Positions 25,292 through 34,957 of a stretch of 64,000 nt of DNA are shown here, piece by piece. The position numbers and the translations under genes are program-made. The stretch spans positions 124,001 through 188,000 of the forward strand of contig NZ_JAEUGD010000023.1 of assembly GCF_016775155.1 (NCBI RefSeq), in the 5' to 3' direction. Each line of letters opens with the position of its first letter. Position 1 is the first letter of the stretch. The stretch comes from Fulvivirga marina. GTDB lineage: Bacteria; Bacteroidota; Bacteroidia; Cytophagales; Cyclobacteriaceae. The notes below the pieces were generated by a model. It worked only from the letters and a program-made list of their open reading frames with translations. It made no database searches and was not told the DNA's origin.

Positions 25292-26434
25292 TTATTTGTT
25301 GTCGATTAATCCACGTCCGCTTTTTCGAATAGCACCAGAGTCAGTAAGCTCAGAAGCTATCACATCAAGCACTCCATTTATAAAGGTTTTACTCTTCGGA
25401 GTACTGTACCTTTTTGCGACCTCAATATATTCATTAATTGTCACTTTTACAGGGATGCTAGGGAAATTAATCATTTCACAAATTGCCATTTCCAATATGA
25501 TTTTATCCGTAGTGGCAATGCGTTCAATGTCCCAGTTTTTTGTCTTTTTGGCAATTAAATCCTCGTATTCCCCTTCCACCTTTATGGTATCTTCAAACAG
25601 CCTTATAAAGAACGCCTTATCATCTTCCCAGTTATAGGACAACTCTTGTAATTCAAAATCGTCACCGAAGTCTTCAGTGATTGATTTTATAGTTTTGGTA
25701 GTCAGACTTTTAATTATTGGTCTGTCCTCATTCCAGTTGAGGTCTTTTTCTTCCATGAATTTGTCAATCAGGTCATTCTTAAAAAGAATGTTTTTTACAA
25801 TGTGATTGACAATATCTTTGTCTTGTTCAAATGAAGGGTTATCCAGTTTTCTGTAACTGATATAAGCTTCATCTGTCTTGATTAATTCCTTGAACCATTG
25901 CCTGACCTCCCCTTCAAAACTATCCCAACTGATATTTCTCCTCAAGCTAATATTTTCCAGAGACTTGTTAAATTTTAATGCTTTTATTAACAAATTTTTA
26001 ACAAAGTTGCTGTGATCTTGCTTTGCGTCGCTTTCAGCCAGATTGCCCAATTCAATAAGCAGGTTCAAGATAGATATATAGCGATCTAGTACTTTTTCGG
26101 CTTCGATCACCATATTTTTTTTAAAGAACTTGAAATCCTTATCAATTTGTTGATAATAATCACGAATAGCTTCATTCACTACCTCGTTAACTTTATTAAC
26201 GGAGCCTTTGGAGCTGGTAAAGTTTTGTGATTTATAATTTTCTTCAAAAATCTGTAGAGCCTCTTGCTTTTGCTTGTTAAGTAATTCTTTGTCCTGCACC
26301 TCCATTGAGTTGAGGTCAGGAGCAAAACTTTCCTTGATAAATTCCTGTGCCAGACCATAGTTAGCCCCTTTGCTTTGCTGAAAAGCAAATATGGTCTGCA
26401 TCCCTTTAATTCTTAATGTTCGTCTATTAAGCAT
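25292..26434 (-). CDS. nusB: Transcription antitermination factor NusB (long Bacteroidetes form)
   Basis: The protein has 380 residues, more than twice the usual NusB length, as is normal in this phylum. The opening RRTLRIKGMQTIFAFQQSKG resembles the NusB N-terminus. The C-terminal part has the conserved RIATTDKIILEMAICEMINF and VTINEYIEVAKRYSTPKSKT, then FINGVLD. It binds boxA RNA with NusE to support antitermination on rRNA operons. It heads the group nusB-ytxH-DUF1573. Confidence 0.92.
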   Translation of the reverse strand: MLNRRTLRIKGMQTIFAFQQSKGANYGLAQEFIKESFAPDLNSMEVQDKELLNKQKQEALQIFEENYKSQNFTSSKGSVNKVNEVVNEAIRDYYQQIDKDFKFFKKNMVIEAEKVLDRYISILNLLIELGNLAESDAKQDHSNFVKNLLIKALKFNKSLENISLRRNISWDSFEGEVRQWFKELIKTDEAYISYRKLDNPSFEQDKDIVNHIVKNILFKNDLIDKFMEEKDLNWNEDRPIIKSLTTKTIKSITEDFGDDFELQELSYNWEDDKAFFIRLFEDTIKVEGEYEDLIAKKTKNWDIERIATTDKIILEMAICEMINFPSIPVKVTINEYIEVAKRYSTPKSKTFINGVLDVIASELTDSGAIRKSGRGLIDNK

Positions 26435-26462
26435 TTACAATAATTGAAAGAACTGACTTTCT

Positions 26463-26521
26463 AAAAAATAAAAAAATGAGGCTGTTTCAAAAGCCAGTTA
26501 TTTTAACTTCTGAAACAGCCT
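26463..26521 (-). terminator. Rho-independent terminator of the leucine dehydrogenase gene
   Basis: A perfect 11-base stem, AGGCTGTTTCA (26479-26489) and TGAAACAGCCT (26511-26521), is followed on the minus strand by a T-rich tract (26463-26478). It separates the dehydrogenase gene from nusB. Confidence 0.85.
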
Positions 26522-26544
26522 TGCAAAATTAGTTAAATATTTAT

Positions 26545-27648
26545 TTATCGTGGTAATTTAACTCTACCTATATCTGCAATTCGTTTTTCTGCTAACTCTA
26601 TTGCAGCCTCTTGTGAAGAGATACCTTTATTTTGTGCAACATTTAAAATATTAAGACAGGTGTCATATATTTTTTCAGCTGTGTTGTAAGCCCTGTCACG
26701 GTTATATGACCCCAGGTGCTCTTCGTATACATTGATTAGACCCCCAGCATTAATTAGAAAGTCCGGAGCATAGGTTATACCTTTATCTATTAGCATGTAG
26801 CCATGTTTATGCTCGTCTTCAAGCTGGTTATTGGCGGCACCGGCTACTACCTGGCATTTCAACCTGCCAATAGTGTTATCATTCAAAGTGGCTCCCAGAG
26901 CACATGGAGAATAAATATCCATATCTATGTCATAGATTTCGTCCATGCCAACCACCTTAGCACCATACTCGGATGACACTTGCTTAAGCTTATCCTGATT
27001 GATATCAGTTATGTATACCTCTGCATTTTCTTTCGTCAGATATTCGACCAGATACATACCAACCTGGCCAACTCCCTGAACACCAATTTTTTTTCCTGTG
27101 AGACTGTCGCTACCAAATACTTTTTTAGTGGTAGCTTTCATGCCGAGATAAGTTCCGTAAGCGGTTACTGGAGATGGGTCTCCACCGCCCCCCATGCTTT
27201 CTGGTAGTCCAGTTACATGGGAAGTTTCCATGCCAATGTACTCCATATCACGGGTTTTCATGTTAACATCTTCAGCAGTGATGTATTTACCATTCAAGCT
27301 TTCTACAAACTTGCCAAATCTTCTGAGAAACGCTTCGGTTTTCATAGTGGTTGCATCGCCAATAATTACGGCTTTCCCACCACCTAGGTTGAGACCTGTA
27401 ATGGCCGCTTTGTAGGTCATTCCTCTTGACAGTCGAAGTACGTCTGTCAGTGCTTCTTTTTCTGAAGCATAGTTCCACATTCTTGTGCCTCCAAGAGCAG
27501 GACCCAAAACTGTGTTATGGATTCCTATGATTGCCTTTAGGCCCGTAGCTTGATCATGGCAGAAGACAACCTGCTCATGATTGAGTTTAGCGAGACCGCC
27601 AAAGACAGTATCTTCACCTACTCTTTCCACTTCATTTATTTCCATCAT
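26545..27648 (-). CDS. Leucine dehydrogenase-type amino acid dehydrogenase
   Basis: The protein has 367 residues; two adjacent ATGs are possible starts. The Glu/Leu/Phe/Val dehydrogenase motifs are clear: LGPALGGTRMW, the catalytic region MTYKAAITGLNLGGGKAV with Lys80 and Lys92, and the NAD-binding GVQGVGQVG. The length fits leucine or branched-chain amino acid dehydrogenases, which reversibly deaminate Leu, Ile and Val to keto acids. It is transcribed alone, with its own terminator. Confidence 0.88.
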   Translation of the reverse strand: MMEINEVERVGEDTVFGGLAKLNHEQVVFCHDQATGLKAIIGIHNTVLGPALGGTRMWNYASEKEALTDVLRLSRGMTYKAAITGLNLGGGKAVIIGDATTMKTEAFLRRFGKFVESLNGKYITAEDVNMKTRDMEYIGMETSHVTGLPESMGGGGDPSPVTAYGTYLGMKATTKKVFGSDSLTGKKIGVQGVGQVGMYLVEYLTKENAEVYITDINQDKLKQVSSEYGAKVVGMDEIYDIDMDIYSPCALGATLNDNTIGRLKCQVVAGAANNQLEDEHKHGYMLIDKGITYAPDFLINAGGLINVYEEHLGSYNRDRAYNTAEKIYDTCLNILNVAQNKGISSQEAAIELAEKRIADIGRVKLPR

Positions 27649-27872
27649 ATAATAATGTTAAATAATTAGTTTATTGTAGTTTTGAACCTTGATAAAAGAG
27701 GAATGCTCTAGAAAAAAGGTCGGTCAAAATTAAGGCTTTTTTGTTATTTTTTCAATTCCGGTAACGTTTGCGAAAAACCTGAAACGTCTCCGGCCGTTTT
27801 AGAGATTAACCCATATAAAATTTGGTTAATGGACTTTAACGGAGCATTTTATCTTGACAGGACTCTCGCTGA

Positions 27873-29663
27873 ATGAAGGAACTTAGCTATCTCAACAAAT
27901 ATCTCTGGAAATATAAATATCACCTTGTTCTCGGCACGATATTTATCATCATTTCGAACATCTTTCAAATTGTTCCTGCACCGATGGTGCGGTATGCGAT
28001 GAACCTTGTGAGTGAGAACATCAGTGTGTACCGGGCCTTCGAAGGCGTTGATTTACAAAATAACATTTATGACATTTTTGCAGGAAGCATTTTAATCTAT
28101 GCGGTTCTGATCCTTGTTATGGCCCTGCTTCGTGGTGTATTCCTTTTTATGGTGCGTCAGACCATTATAGTAATGTCAAGGCTGATAGAGTTTGATTTGA
28201 AAAACGAAATTTATGCGCATTACCAATCGTTGCCTTTAAGTTTCTACAGAAGAAATAATACCGGAGATCTGATGAACAGAATCTCTGAAGATGTAAGCAA
28301 GGTGCGTATGTATCTTGGCCCCTCAATAATGTATGGACTCAGCATGATCACCCTTTTTTCCATGCTGATACCTTATATGCTTTCTATCAACCTTACACTA
28401 ACGTTATATGCCCTAGTTCCTCTTCCGGTTCTATCAGTGAGTATATATTATGTTAACAATATAATCAACAAGAGGTCAGAAGAGATACAGGAGAGTCAGT
28501 CATCATTATCCACCTTTGTACAAGAGGCGTTTTCCGGTATTCGGGTTCTGAAGTCTTTCACCAGGGAAAATGATTCTATTGGGAAGTTTAGCAGTGAGAG
28601 TAATGAATATAGGGACCGGTCTCTTAAATTGACGAAGGTGCAGTCTTTATTTTTCCCCTTGATTCTCGGGCTCATTGGTCTTAGCACCATATTAACCGTA
28701 TATGCTGGTAGCGCGGAGGTAATAAAAGGTACTTTGACTTTTGGTAATATTGCTGAATTTATCATTTACGTGAATCTTCTAACATGGCCAGTAACCTCTC
28801 TTGGGTGGATAAGCAGTATTATTCAGCGTGCTGCTGCTTCGCAGAAAAGACTAAACGAGTTTTTGAAAGTAGAAAATGACATTGTTAGTACAGAAAACCT
28901 GGTAGAGGAGCTTAGAGGCGAAATCGAATTTGATCATGTCGACTTTGTATATCCTGATTCAGGTATCCAGGCTCTAAAGGACGTTTCCTTCAAAGTACAG
29001 CCAGGTCAGTCATTGGCGATTATAGGAACCACTGGTTCTGGAAAAAGCACCATTGCCAACCTTATTTCGAGAATGTATGATACCTCCAGCGGGCAAATAA
29101 GAATAGATGGGCGTGAGGTTGAAAAGTATAATCTGATAAGCTTGAGGAGTCAAATTGGTTACGTGCCTCAGGATGTATTTCTTTTTAGTGATACCATTTA
29201 TAACAATATTGCCTTTGGCGCCACTGACGCTACAGAGGAGAGAATTCTTGATGCAGCTCGTGAAGCCGATGTTTACAATAATATTATAGAATTCCCCGAT
29301 GGTTTTAATACCCGTGTTGGGGAGCGTGGCATTACATTGAGTGGGGGTCAGAAGCAAAGGGTTTCAATTGCCAGAGCGATATCTCGGGACCCTAAGATAT
29401 TAATGCTGGATGATGCTCTTTCTGCCGTAGATACAAAGACTGAAAACACTATCTTGAATAGTATGAAACGTATCATGAAAGGGAGGACTTCGCTGATTAT
29501 CTCGCACCGTGTATCTTCTGCCAAACTTGCAGACAAAATTATAGTGCTGGATGATGGTTATGTGCTTGAGGAGGGAACACATGATGAACTCATGAAAATC
29601 AATGGTATGTATAAAGAGTTGTTTGAAAAACAAACGCTCACTGAAGAGACACTTGAGGAATAG
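27873..29663 (+). CDS. ABC exporter half-transporter (MsbA/LmrA type)
   Basis: The protein has 596 residues. Six membrane helices lie in the first 320 residues. The nucleotide-binding domain has Walker A GTTGSGKST, Q-loop YVPQDVFLFSD, signature LSGGQKQR, Walker B ILMLDDALSAVD and the H-loop IISHR. The Walker B Asp-Asp pair (LDDALS, where a Glu normally follows the Asp) lacks the usual catalytic Glu, as in degenerate sites of heterodimeric exporters. The gene stands alone; the other half-transporter at 31792-33564 is a possible partner but is on the opposite strand. Confidence 0.9.
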   Translation: MKELSYLNKYLWKYKYHLVLGTIFIIISNIFQIVPAPMVRYAMNLVSENISVYRAFEGVDLQNNIYDIFAGSILIYAVLILVMALLRGVFLFMVRQTIIVMSRLIEFDLKNEIYAHYQSLPLSFYRRNNTGDLMNRISEDVSKVRMYLGPSIMYGLSMITLFSMLIPYMLSINLTLTLYALVPLPVLSVSIYYVNNIINKRSEEIQESQSSLSTFVQEAFSGIRVLKSFTRENDSIGKFSSESNEYRDRSLKLTKVQSLFFPLILGLIGLSTILTVYAGSAEVIKGTLTFGNIAEFIIYVNLLTWPVTSLGWISSIIQRAAASQKRLNEFLKVENDIVSTENLVEELRGEIEFDHVDFVYPDSGIQALKDVSFKVQPGQSLAIIGTTGSGKSTIANLISRMYDTSSGQIRIDGREVEKYNLISLRSQIGYVPQDVFLFSDTIYNNIAFGATDATEERILDAAREADVYNNIIEFPDGFNTRVGERGITLSGGQKQRVSIARAISRDPKILMLDDALSAVDTKTENTILNSMKRIMKGRTSLIISHRVSSAKLADKIIVLDDGYVLEEGTHDELMKINGMYKELFEKQTLTEETLEE

Positions 29664-29724
29664 TTTACATAAAAAAGACCAGACACAATGTCGGATTTCT
29701 TCACATTAGGAAATTTATATCTTA

Positions 29725-29865
29725 CTATTTAACTATTAACATCTTTGTGGTGTACTGGGAGTTTCCCTGCAGGCTCACGAAGTTGATTCCTTTTGGGAAT
29801 GAAGAAACATTAACCATTAACGATTCTCTCTCAGACTGAATTTGTTGTGAGTAAACAGGTATCCT
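29725..29865 (-). pseudogene. Remnant of a type IX secretion C-terminal sorting domain
   Basis: On the minus strand 46 codons ending in TAG read VYSQQIQSERESLMVNVSSF followed by PKGINFVSL and TKMLIVK. This is the layout of a T9SS type A sorting domain: a short hydrophilic turn, PxG, a beta strand, then a basic end. A TAA immediately upstream closes the frame. A further possible fragment of the same protein (DTKDSMRDAFLKP) lies near 29900-29940 in another frame. The large secreted protein that once carried it is gone. The region 29664-30063 otherwise shows no gene. Confidence 0.55.
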
Positions 29866-30063
29866 TTATTATATACTATTGGAGGAAATGTTGTGGTTTT
29901 GGCTTCAAAAAAGCATCTCGCATTGAATCTTTGGTATCAAGACAAGAAGTGCTTAAACAATGTTCTTGAGTAGTTTTTTGTGATTTCCTGCCTGCTTAGT
30001 GTAAAGCTGGCACTAAATGGAAATATGAGGTTTTCGCTTCTGAAGCAGGAGATACTCATGGTT

Positions 30064-30585
30064 TTACTTTTTTAGAGGAAAACTAACTATAAGCTCTCGG
30101 TCTGAGGTGTAAGTCTCCCACGTTATAGTGTCAATTTCTACTCCTTTTTCCAGTGCAAACTTCAAAGCTCCTTTTTTTACATCTTCAGGTGATGGCATTA
30201 CAAAGTTGTGTGAGTTGATTAATGCAAATATTATTTGCTGTCTCGGGATTCGCTTTACCTCTATATTTTTTATGATAGTATCAGGCTTTTGGGGCCTGCC
30301 TGCACCGATGAATTGTTTGATAATCTTACCATTCTCTTTTGAGGGGTAATTTATAATGGTGAGATTAGCGTTTCCATCTCTCTCGGCTCTTGATTTTGCA
30401 TCGAAAAAGAGCTGTTCCGCTTCAGGGTCATTGTATCTCCCCTCGAAGTATTTTCCAACTATATAAAATTCTGGACTAGTCTCCAGCTTGTATTCCAACG
30501 GTTGATTTCCGCCCAGCTTGTAATAAAATATGAAGGCTACAATTGAAAGCAATGCAGTTAGCCCGATCAAAATCCTTTTTAACAT
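30064..30585 (-). CDS. Membrane-anchored protein with possible GyrI-like effector domain
   Basis: The protein has 173 residues from ATG 30585; the longer frame to 30636 adds 17 residues unlike a signal. One N-terminal membrane helix (LIGLTALLSIVAFIFYY) is followed by a soluble alpha/beta domain with FYIVGKYFEGRYNDPEAEQL and RIPRQQIIFALINSHNFVM, ending ELIVSFPLKK. The duplicated strand-helix pattern is reminiscent of GyrI/SOUL-type ligand-binding domains, but the assignment is weak. No co-transcribed partner is evident. Confidence 0.6.
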   Translation of the reverse strand: MLKRILIGLTALLSIVAFIFYYKLGGNQPLEYKLETSPEFYIVGKYFEGRYNDPEAEQLFFDAKSRAERDGNANLTIINYPSKENGKIIKQFIGAGRPQKPDTIIKNIEVKRIPRQQIIFALINSHNFVMPSPEDVKKGALKFALEKGVEIDTITWETYTSDRELIVSFPLKK

Positions 30586-30914
30586 ATTATAGCAAATTAT
30601 GAGACGTATCCTACACCTGACGCGGCAAAGAAACAAAATCTAAACGGTTTATCAATTATTTCTCATAGAAGGCTTACTTGGCAGAATCACCCGGATAGTC
30701 TTTTAAATCTTATATTCCACTCTCAAAATGCCCTCCGGTTAAGGTTTACATTTGTTTTTGTATGGGAGCTTGAGTGCTAGGTGTATGCGACCTTTGAGAG
30801 TCGTAGCCGTTCGCCTAAACTTCAATAGTCAACATTCGAAAGGAAGGTATTATGCAAAGCACATCTGTTCTATAAGGTGAGGAAGACGTTAAGTGATACG
30901 TAACGTTCTAAATT

Positions 30915-31637
30915 CTAAAAAACATAGCGGATACCAACTCCGCCTTGAAACCTTATCCATCCCGGATCTTCTACCATGTCCGAGAACATTTCTATTTCGA
31001 GGAAAGCAGAAACGGGCAGTTCGAAATAAGCGTATTCAAGACCAAGGGCACCTGTTGGACCCATTGTAAACCTATTAACGTCAAACTTGCCGAGTTCATT
31101 TTCATTGCTATTGATTTCTAAAAAATACTCATACTCTATATTGAGCTGTCGTAGCTGCCAGCCAGCACCTATATACCACTGGAGGCCACTTAGCAGTTTT
31201 GAAGCATCATGATGATAAAGTAGTTTACCTTCTGATACCCATTCTGATTTAACTTTATGCCCTAAATAACTTATGGATTCACTACCAAGTACGGAATCAG
31301 TTGCTGAATAATTGATAAAATTGTCTCGGTGATATTTATTATAAAGTCCGCTAGCAGCAGAGCCAAAATCTATGGCAACAGCAAAATTTTTGGTAGCATA
31401 AAATTTGTAGGTAACAGCAAACGGATCTCCCAGTTTAACGCCAATACCCTGGTATGGATATTTACTATGCTCAAATATTGGGCATACCACTTTGGCCTTT
31501 GCTTTTGAAACTTTAACAGATTTGTATCTGCCTTTGTAGAAGGATTTGCTTTTGTTTCTTTTTTGAGCATGGCTATGCCCCGCAATAAAAATGCAAAAAA
31601 GAAAAAAGATAATATACCTGAAAAGTGCAAAGGGCAT
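30915..31637 (-). CDS. Putative outer-membrane beta-barrel protein
   Basis: The protein has 240 residues. It has a signal peptide (MPFALFRYIIFFLFCIFIAG to SHA), a basic segment rich in Lys and Ser (KRNKSKSFYKGRYKSVKVSK), then alternating amphipathic strands such as GIGVKLGDPFAVTYKFYAT and LLSGLQWYIGAGWQLRQL. The protein ends GGVGIRYVF, the terminal aromatic typical of outer-membrane barrels. Family and substrate are unknown. Its neighbours appear unrelated. Confidence 0.65.
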   Translation of the reverse strand: MPFALFRYIIFFLFCIFIAGHSHAQKRNKSKSFYKGRYKSVKVSKAKAKVVCPIFEHSKYPYQGIGVKLGDPFAVTYKFYATKNFAVAIDFGSAASGLYNKYHRDNFINYSATDSVLGSESISYLGHKVKSEWVSEGKLLYHHDASKLLSGLQWYIGAGWQLRQLNIEYEYFLEINSNENELGKFDVNRFTMGPTGALGLEYAYFELPVSAFLEIEMFSDMVEDPGWIRFQGGVGIRYVF

Positions 31638-31791
31638 TGACCGTAAATATAGACTAATTAAATATTAACCTAAAAAAATTATACATCGCTACCATTGCCA
31701 AACAAACCAATATTTGCATAGTAAGGAGCTCTTAATCTGATGTATATGTTTTAAAAATGTACGCGAAGATGCATATGTTCCTGCAAAATAG

Positions 31792-33564
31792 TTAAATAAT
31801 TTCTTTGTACTGCATTTTATGGAGTTGAGTGTAGTAGCCATTTTTAGAAAGCAACTCCTCGTGGTTTCCGATCTCTTTAATTTCACCCTTATCAAGCACG
31901 ATAATTTTGTCAGCCTTTTGAATGGTGGATAGCCGATGGGCAATGACAATTGATGTTCTGCCCTTCATCATTTTATCAATCGCCTGTTGTATAAGCTCTT
32001 CTGTTTCCGTGTCCACAGATGAGGTTGCTTCATCAAGCACCAATATTTTTGGATTGTATACCATGGCTCTTACAAACGATATAAGCTGTCGTTGTCCGAC
32101 GGAAAGGGTGGAACCTCTTTCCATCACATTATAGTCCAGTCCTCCAGGAAGACGCTCAATAAACTTTCTAGCGCCAACAAGGTCAGCAGCATGAAGAACC
32201 TGATCTTGGCTTATATTTTCATTATCCAGTGTGATGTTCTTGAGAATAGTATCACTAAAAAGAAAAACATCTTGAAGTACAACGCCAATTTTTGATCTTA
32301 GTGAGCCTAGTTCATAATTGCTTATGCTCTCTCCATCAACTTTTATTGTTCCACGATTGATATCATAAAAGCGGTTGAGCAGGTTAATAATGGATGATTT
32401 TCCTGCTCCTGTGGCCCCAACCAGGGCCAATGTTTCGCCAGGCTTTACTGTAAAGGAGATGTTTTTTAACACATGATCGCCTTCGTTATAGGCAAACCAG
32501 ACTTTGTCAAACTCAACGGAGCCATCAATATGATCAGGTGTGTGGCTGCCATTGTTTGGAATATGCTCGTCATTATCCAGAAGCTTCAATATTCTTGAAG
32601 AACTTACTATTCCTAACTGTAAAGTGTTGAAGCGGTCTGCGATCATTCTAATAGGGCGAAAGAACATTTGAATGTACATGATGAAAGCGATGAGCTTTCC
32701 CATGGTTATTCCTGTTACAGTCTCATGCAGTACTCCCTTAGCACCATACCATACTAACAGGCCTATCCCAGCAGCACTTATGATCTCGGCTACAGGAAAA
32801 TAAACTGAATAGTATAGCACTGACTTAAGGTTGGCCTTTTTATGCCCCTGATTGATTTCCTTAAACTTCTCGTATTCCCGGTGCTCGCTACCAAAGATCT
32901 GGACTACGCTCATTCCAGTAATGTGCTCTTGCACAAATGAATTTAGGTTTGAAACCGCGTTTCTTACTTCATTGAAAGCGACCTTAATTTTTTCTTTGAA
33001 AATGTAAGTACTTAACAATAGAATAGGTAAAGTTGACAAGCTTATAAGGGCAAGCCTCCAATCGCTGTAAAACATTACTGCAAGTATGAATAGTAGCTGG
33101 AGAAGGTCACCCATCATGGCCGCCAAGCCTTGACTGAATACGTCTGCAAGAGTTTCTACATCTGAGATTGTTCTTGTAACAAGACGACCGATGGGAGTAT
33201 TGTCAAAAAATTTAAGCCTTAGATTAACCAGGTGCTTATAAAGTTGAATACGGATGTCGCGGATTACATATTGTCCAAGCCAACCAGATAAGTAAGTGTG
33301 AAGATATTGGACGATAGCTTGCAGAATTAGTAGGCCTGTTAAGATTGCTATCATCATAAGCATACCATGATAATCACCCAAGGCCACAAAATAATCCAAG
33401 GTTATCTGTATAAGAAGTGGCCTGGCAGGTGCTAGTATACCTAGGGCTACCGTAAGAAATATAAGAAAATAGAACTTGCCTTTGTAAGGACTTATGAACT
33501 TCATAAGCCTCTTCAGCACCTGCATGTCTACAATATTGCCGCTGTTAATTTTTTCTTTTTCCAA
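31792..33564 (-). CDS. ABC exporter half-transporter (MsbA type)
   Basis: The protein has 590 residues. Six membrane helices are followed by a nucleotide-binding domain with Walker A GATGAGKSS, Q-loop VVLQDVFLFSD, signature LSVGQRQL, Walker B ILVLDEATSSVD including the catalytic Glu, and the H-loop VIAHR. The start may be TTG 33564 or ATG 33525. It lies eight bases downstream of truA on the same strand and is probably the last gene of a four-gene operon. Unlike the exporter at 27873, its catalytic site is complete. Confidence 0.9.
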   Translation of the reverse strand: MEKEKINSGNIVDMQVLKRLMKFISPYKGKFYFLIFLTVALGILAPARPLLIQITLDYFVALGDYHGMLMMIAILTGLLILQAIVQYLHTYLSGWLGQYVIRDIRIQLYKHLVNLRLKFFDNTPIGRLVTRTISDVETLADVFSQGLAAMMGDLLQLLFILAVMFYSDWRLALISLSTLPILLLSTYIFKEKIKVAFNEVRNAVSNLNSFVQEHITGMSVVQIFGSEHREYEKFKEINQGHKKANLKSVLYYSVYFPVAEIISAAGIGLLVWYGAKGVLHETVTGITMGKLIAFIMYIQMFFRPIRMIADRFNTLQLGIVSSSRILKLLDNDEHIPNNGSHTPDHIDGSVEFDKVWFAYNEGDHVLKNISFTVKPGETLALVGATGAGKSSIINLLNRFYDINRGTIKVDGESISNYELGSLRSKIGVVLQDVFLFSDTILKNITLDNENISQDQVLHAADLVGARKFIERLPGGLDYNVMERGSTLSVGQRQLISFVRAMVYNPKILVLDEATSSVDTETEELIQQAIDKMMKGRTSIVIAHRLSTIQKADKIIVLDKGEIKEIGNHEELLSKNGYYTQLHKMQYKEII

Positions 33565-33572
33565 ATTACTTG

Positions 33573-34316
33573 TCAGGGAAAAATCTCCCGGGGATATTTT
33601 ACTGCTGTCAAAAATAAACCTGCTGCCGGAGCTGCGGCTCCAGCTTCTTTTCGGTCTTTACTTTCTATGATTTTTTTAAAATCTTCTTTACGAAGTTTTC
33701 CTTTTCCTACCATTAATAGGGTGCCTACTATAGCCCGCACCATACCACGCAGAAACCTGTTTGCTGTGATATGGAATATTAAAAGATCCCCCTTTTCAAC
33801 CCACTGAGCTTCAGTTATATCACACACAAAGTTATTAACATCAGTCTTAACTTTGCTAAAAGATTCAAAATCCTGCTTCCCGACTAATAACGAAGCCGCT
33901 TCATTCATAGTTGTGATATCCAGGGATTTTGGATAGAAATAACTCATATTTTGAAGAAAGGGATCTTTGCATTGGGTGATTCTATACTCGTAGCTTCGTG
34001 AAAGTGCTGTAAACCTAGCATGAGCATCATCAGTAACCTTACAGATAGAATTGATGCTGATATCGGGAGGCAGAAAACTGTTAAGCTTGTACCGTAAATT
34101 ACTAATAGCTGCATTTTCGGGCAGATCTGCATGAAAATATTGTTGAGAACAATGTACACCAGTATCCGTTCGACCGCTACCCATTATAGGTATTTTTGTT
34201 CTTAGTATTACACTAAGGGCTTCCTCTATCAACTGCTGAATAGTGGTTGCATTTTGTTGTATCTGCCAGCCATGATAGTTAGTACCATTATATGCTACTT
34301 CAAAAAAGTACCTCAT
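33573..34316 (-). CDS. truA: tRNA pseudouridine(38-40) synthase
   Basis: The protein has 247 residues. The catalytic motif GSGRTDTGVHC includes Asp51. The other conserved regions are the N-terminal YFFEVAYNGTNYHGWQIQQN and ANRFLRGMVRAIVGTLLMVG. It converts uridines 38-40 in the anticodon arm to pseudouridine. Its start overlaps the stop of the upstream acetyltransferase gene by four bases. Confidence 0.95.
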   Translation of the reverse strand: MRYFFEVAYNGTNYHGWQIQQNATTIQQLIEEALSVILRTKIPIMGSGRTDTGVHCSQQYFHADLPENAAISNLRYKLNSFLPPDISINSICKVTDDAHARFTALSRSYEYRITQCKDPFLQNMSYFYPKSLDITTMNEAASLLVGKQDFESFSKVKTDVNNFVCDITEAQWVEKGDLLIFHITANRFLRGMVRAIVGTLLMVGKGKLRKEDFKKIIESKDRKEAGAAAPAAGLFLTAVKYPREIFP

Positions 34317-34942
34317 AGTGTTTCGTTCATCAGATTCTGAAACAAATCTATATACAGCCCTACATGATAGCCATCCAAAAGTGCATGATTAACATGGATA
34401 GAAACCGGCATTAATTTTATAGTATCCTTTTGATACATTTTTCCGAAACTGATTTTTGGAATAGAATCAGACATGTCGTAATGCCGCGCATGAGATAAAG
34501 AGGTAAATTTGATCCACGGTAGTGCAGAGTAGTGAATAACGTTTTCATTACTTGTAGCAGGAACTAGCTTGCTGTCACTGCTTACGCGATCCATTTCTTT
34601 GAGAGCAGCAGGATAGAAGTCATTGAAGGCAGGTTGGTATTCCATATAAGAAAAACCAAAGGTCCCATTGGACCTTGGCACAGTTGGGGATGCATTAACA
34701 GTTTCGTATACAGCAACTTTTTCACCCTCTATTCTGTACTTGAAGGCTTCTATCTGATTTGCAGCGGCTAATGACTTATGCAAATAGTATAAAAAGAATG
34801 AAACCTTTCTTTTTTTAGCTTCGGCATAGGCTATTGTACAATCAGCCTCAACCGTAACGCCAAAAAAGGGCTCGTTAAAGCCCTTAAAAAAGGAAAAGTG
34901 ATCCTTTCGGTCCCATTTATCTATATCCAGGTATGTTTTCAA
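34313..34942 (-). CDS. Chloramphenicol acetyltransferase-like protein (CatA family)
   Basis: The protein has 209 residues, the normal CatA size. The active-site motif HVNHALLDG carries His186 and Asp190, matching HxxxDG of CatA enzymes. The substrate-site region NASPTVPRSNGTFGFSYMEY is also present. Such proteins acetylate chloramphenicol with acetyl-CoA, though many chromosomal relatives have unknown substrates. It is embedded between a thiolase and truA with no mobile DNA nearby, so it looks intrinsic. The start appears to be TTG at 34942. Confidence 0.82.
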   Translation of the reverse strand: MKTYLDIDKWDRKDHFSFFKGFNEPFFGVTVEADCTIAYAEAKKRKVSFFLYYLHKSLAAANQIEAFKYRIEGEKVAVYETVNASPTVPRSNGTFGFSYMEYQPAFNDFYPAALKEMDRVSSDSKLVPATSNENVIHYSALPWIKFTSLSHARHYDMSDSIPKISFGKMYQKDTIKLMPVSIHVNHALLDGYHVGLYIDLFQNLMNETL

Positions 34943-34957
34943 TACTTCTTTCTGCTA

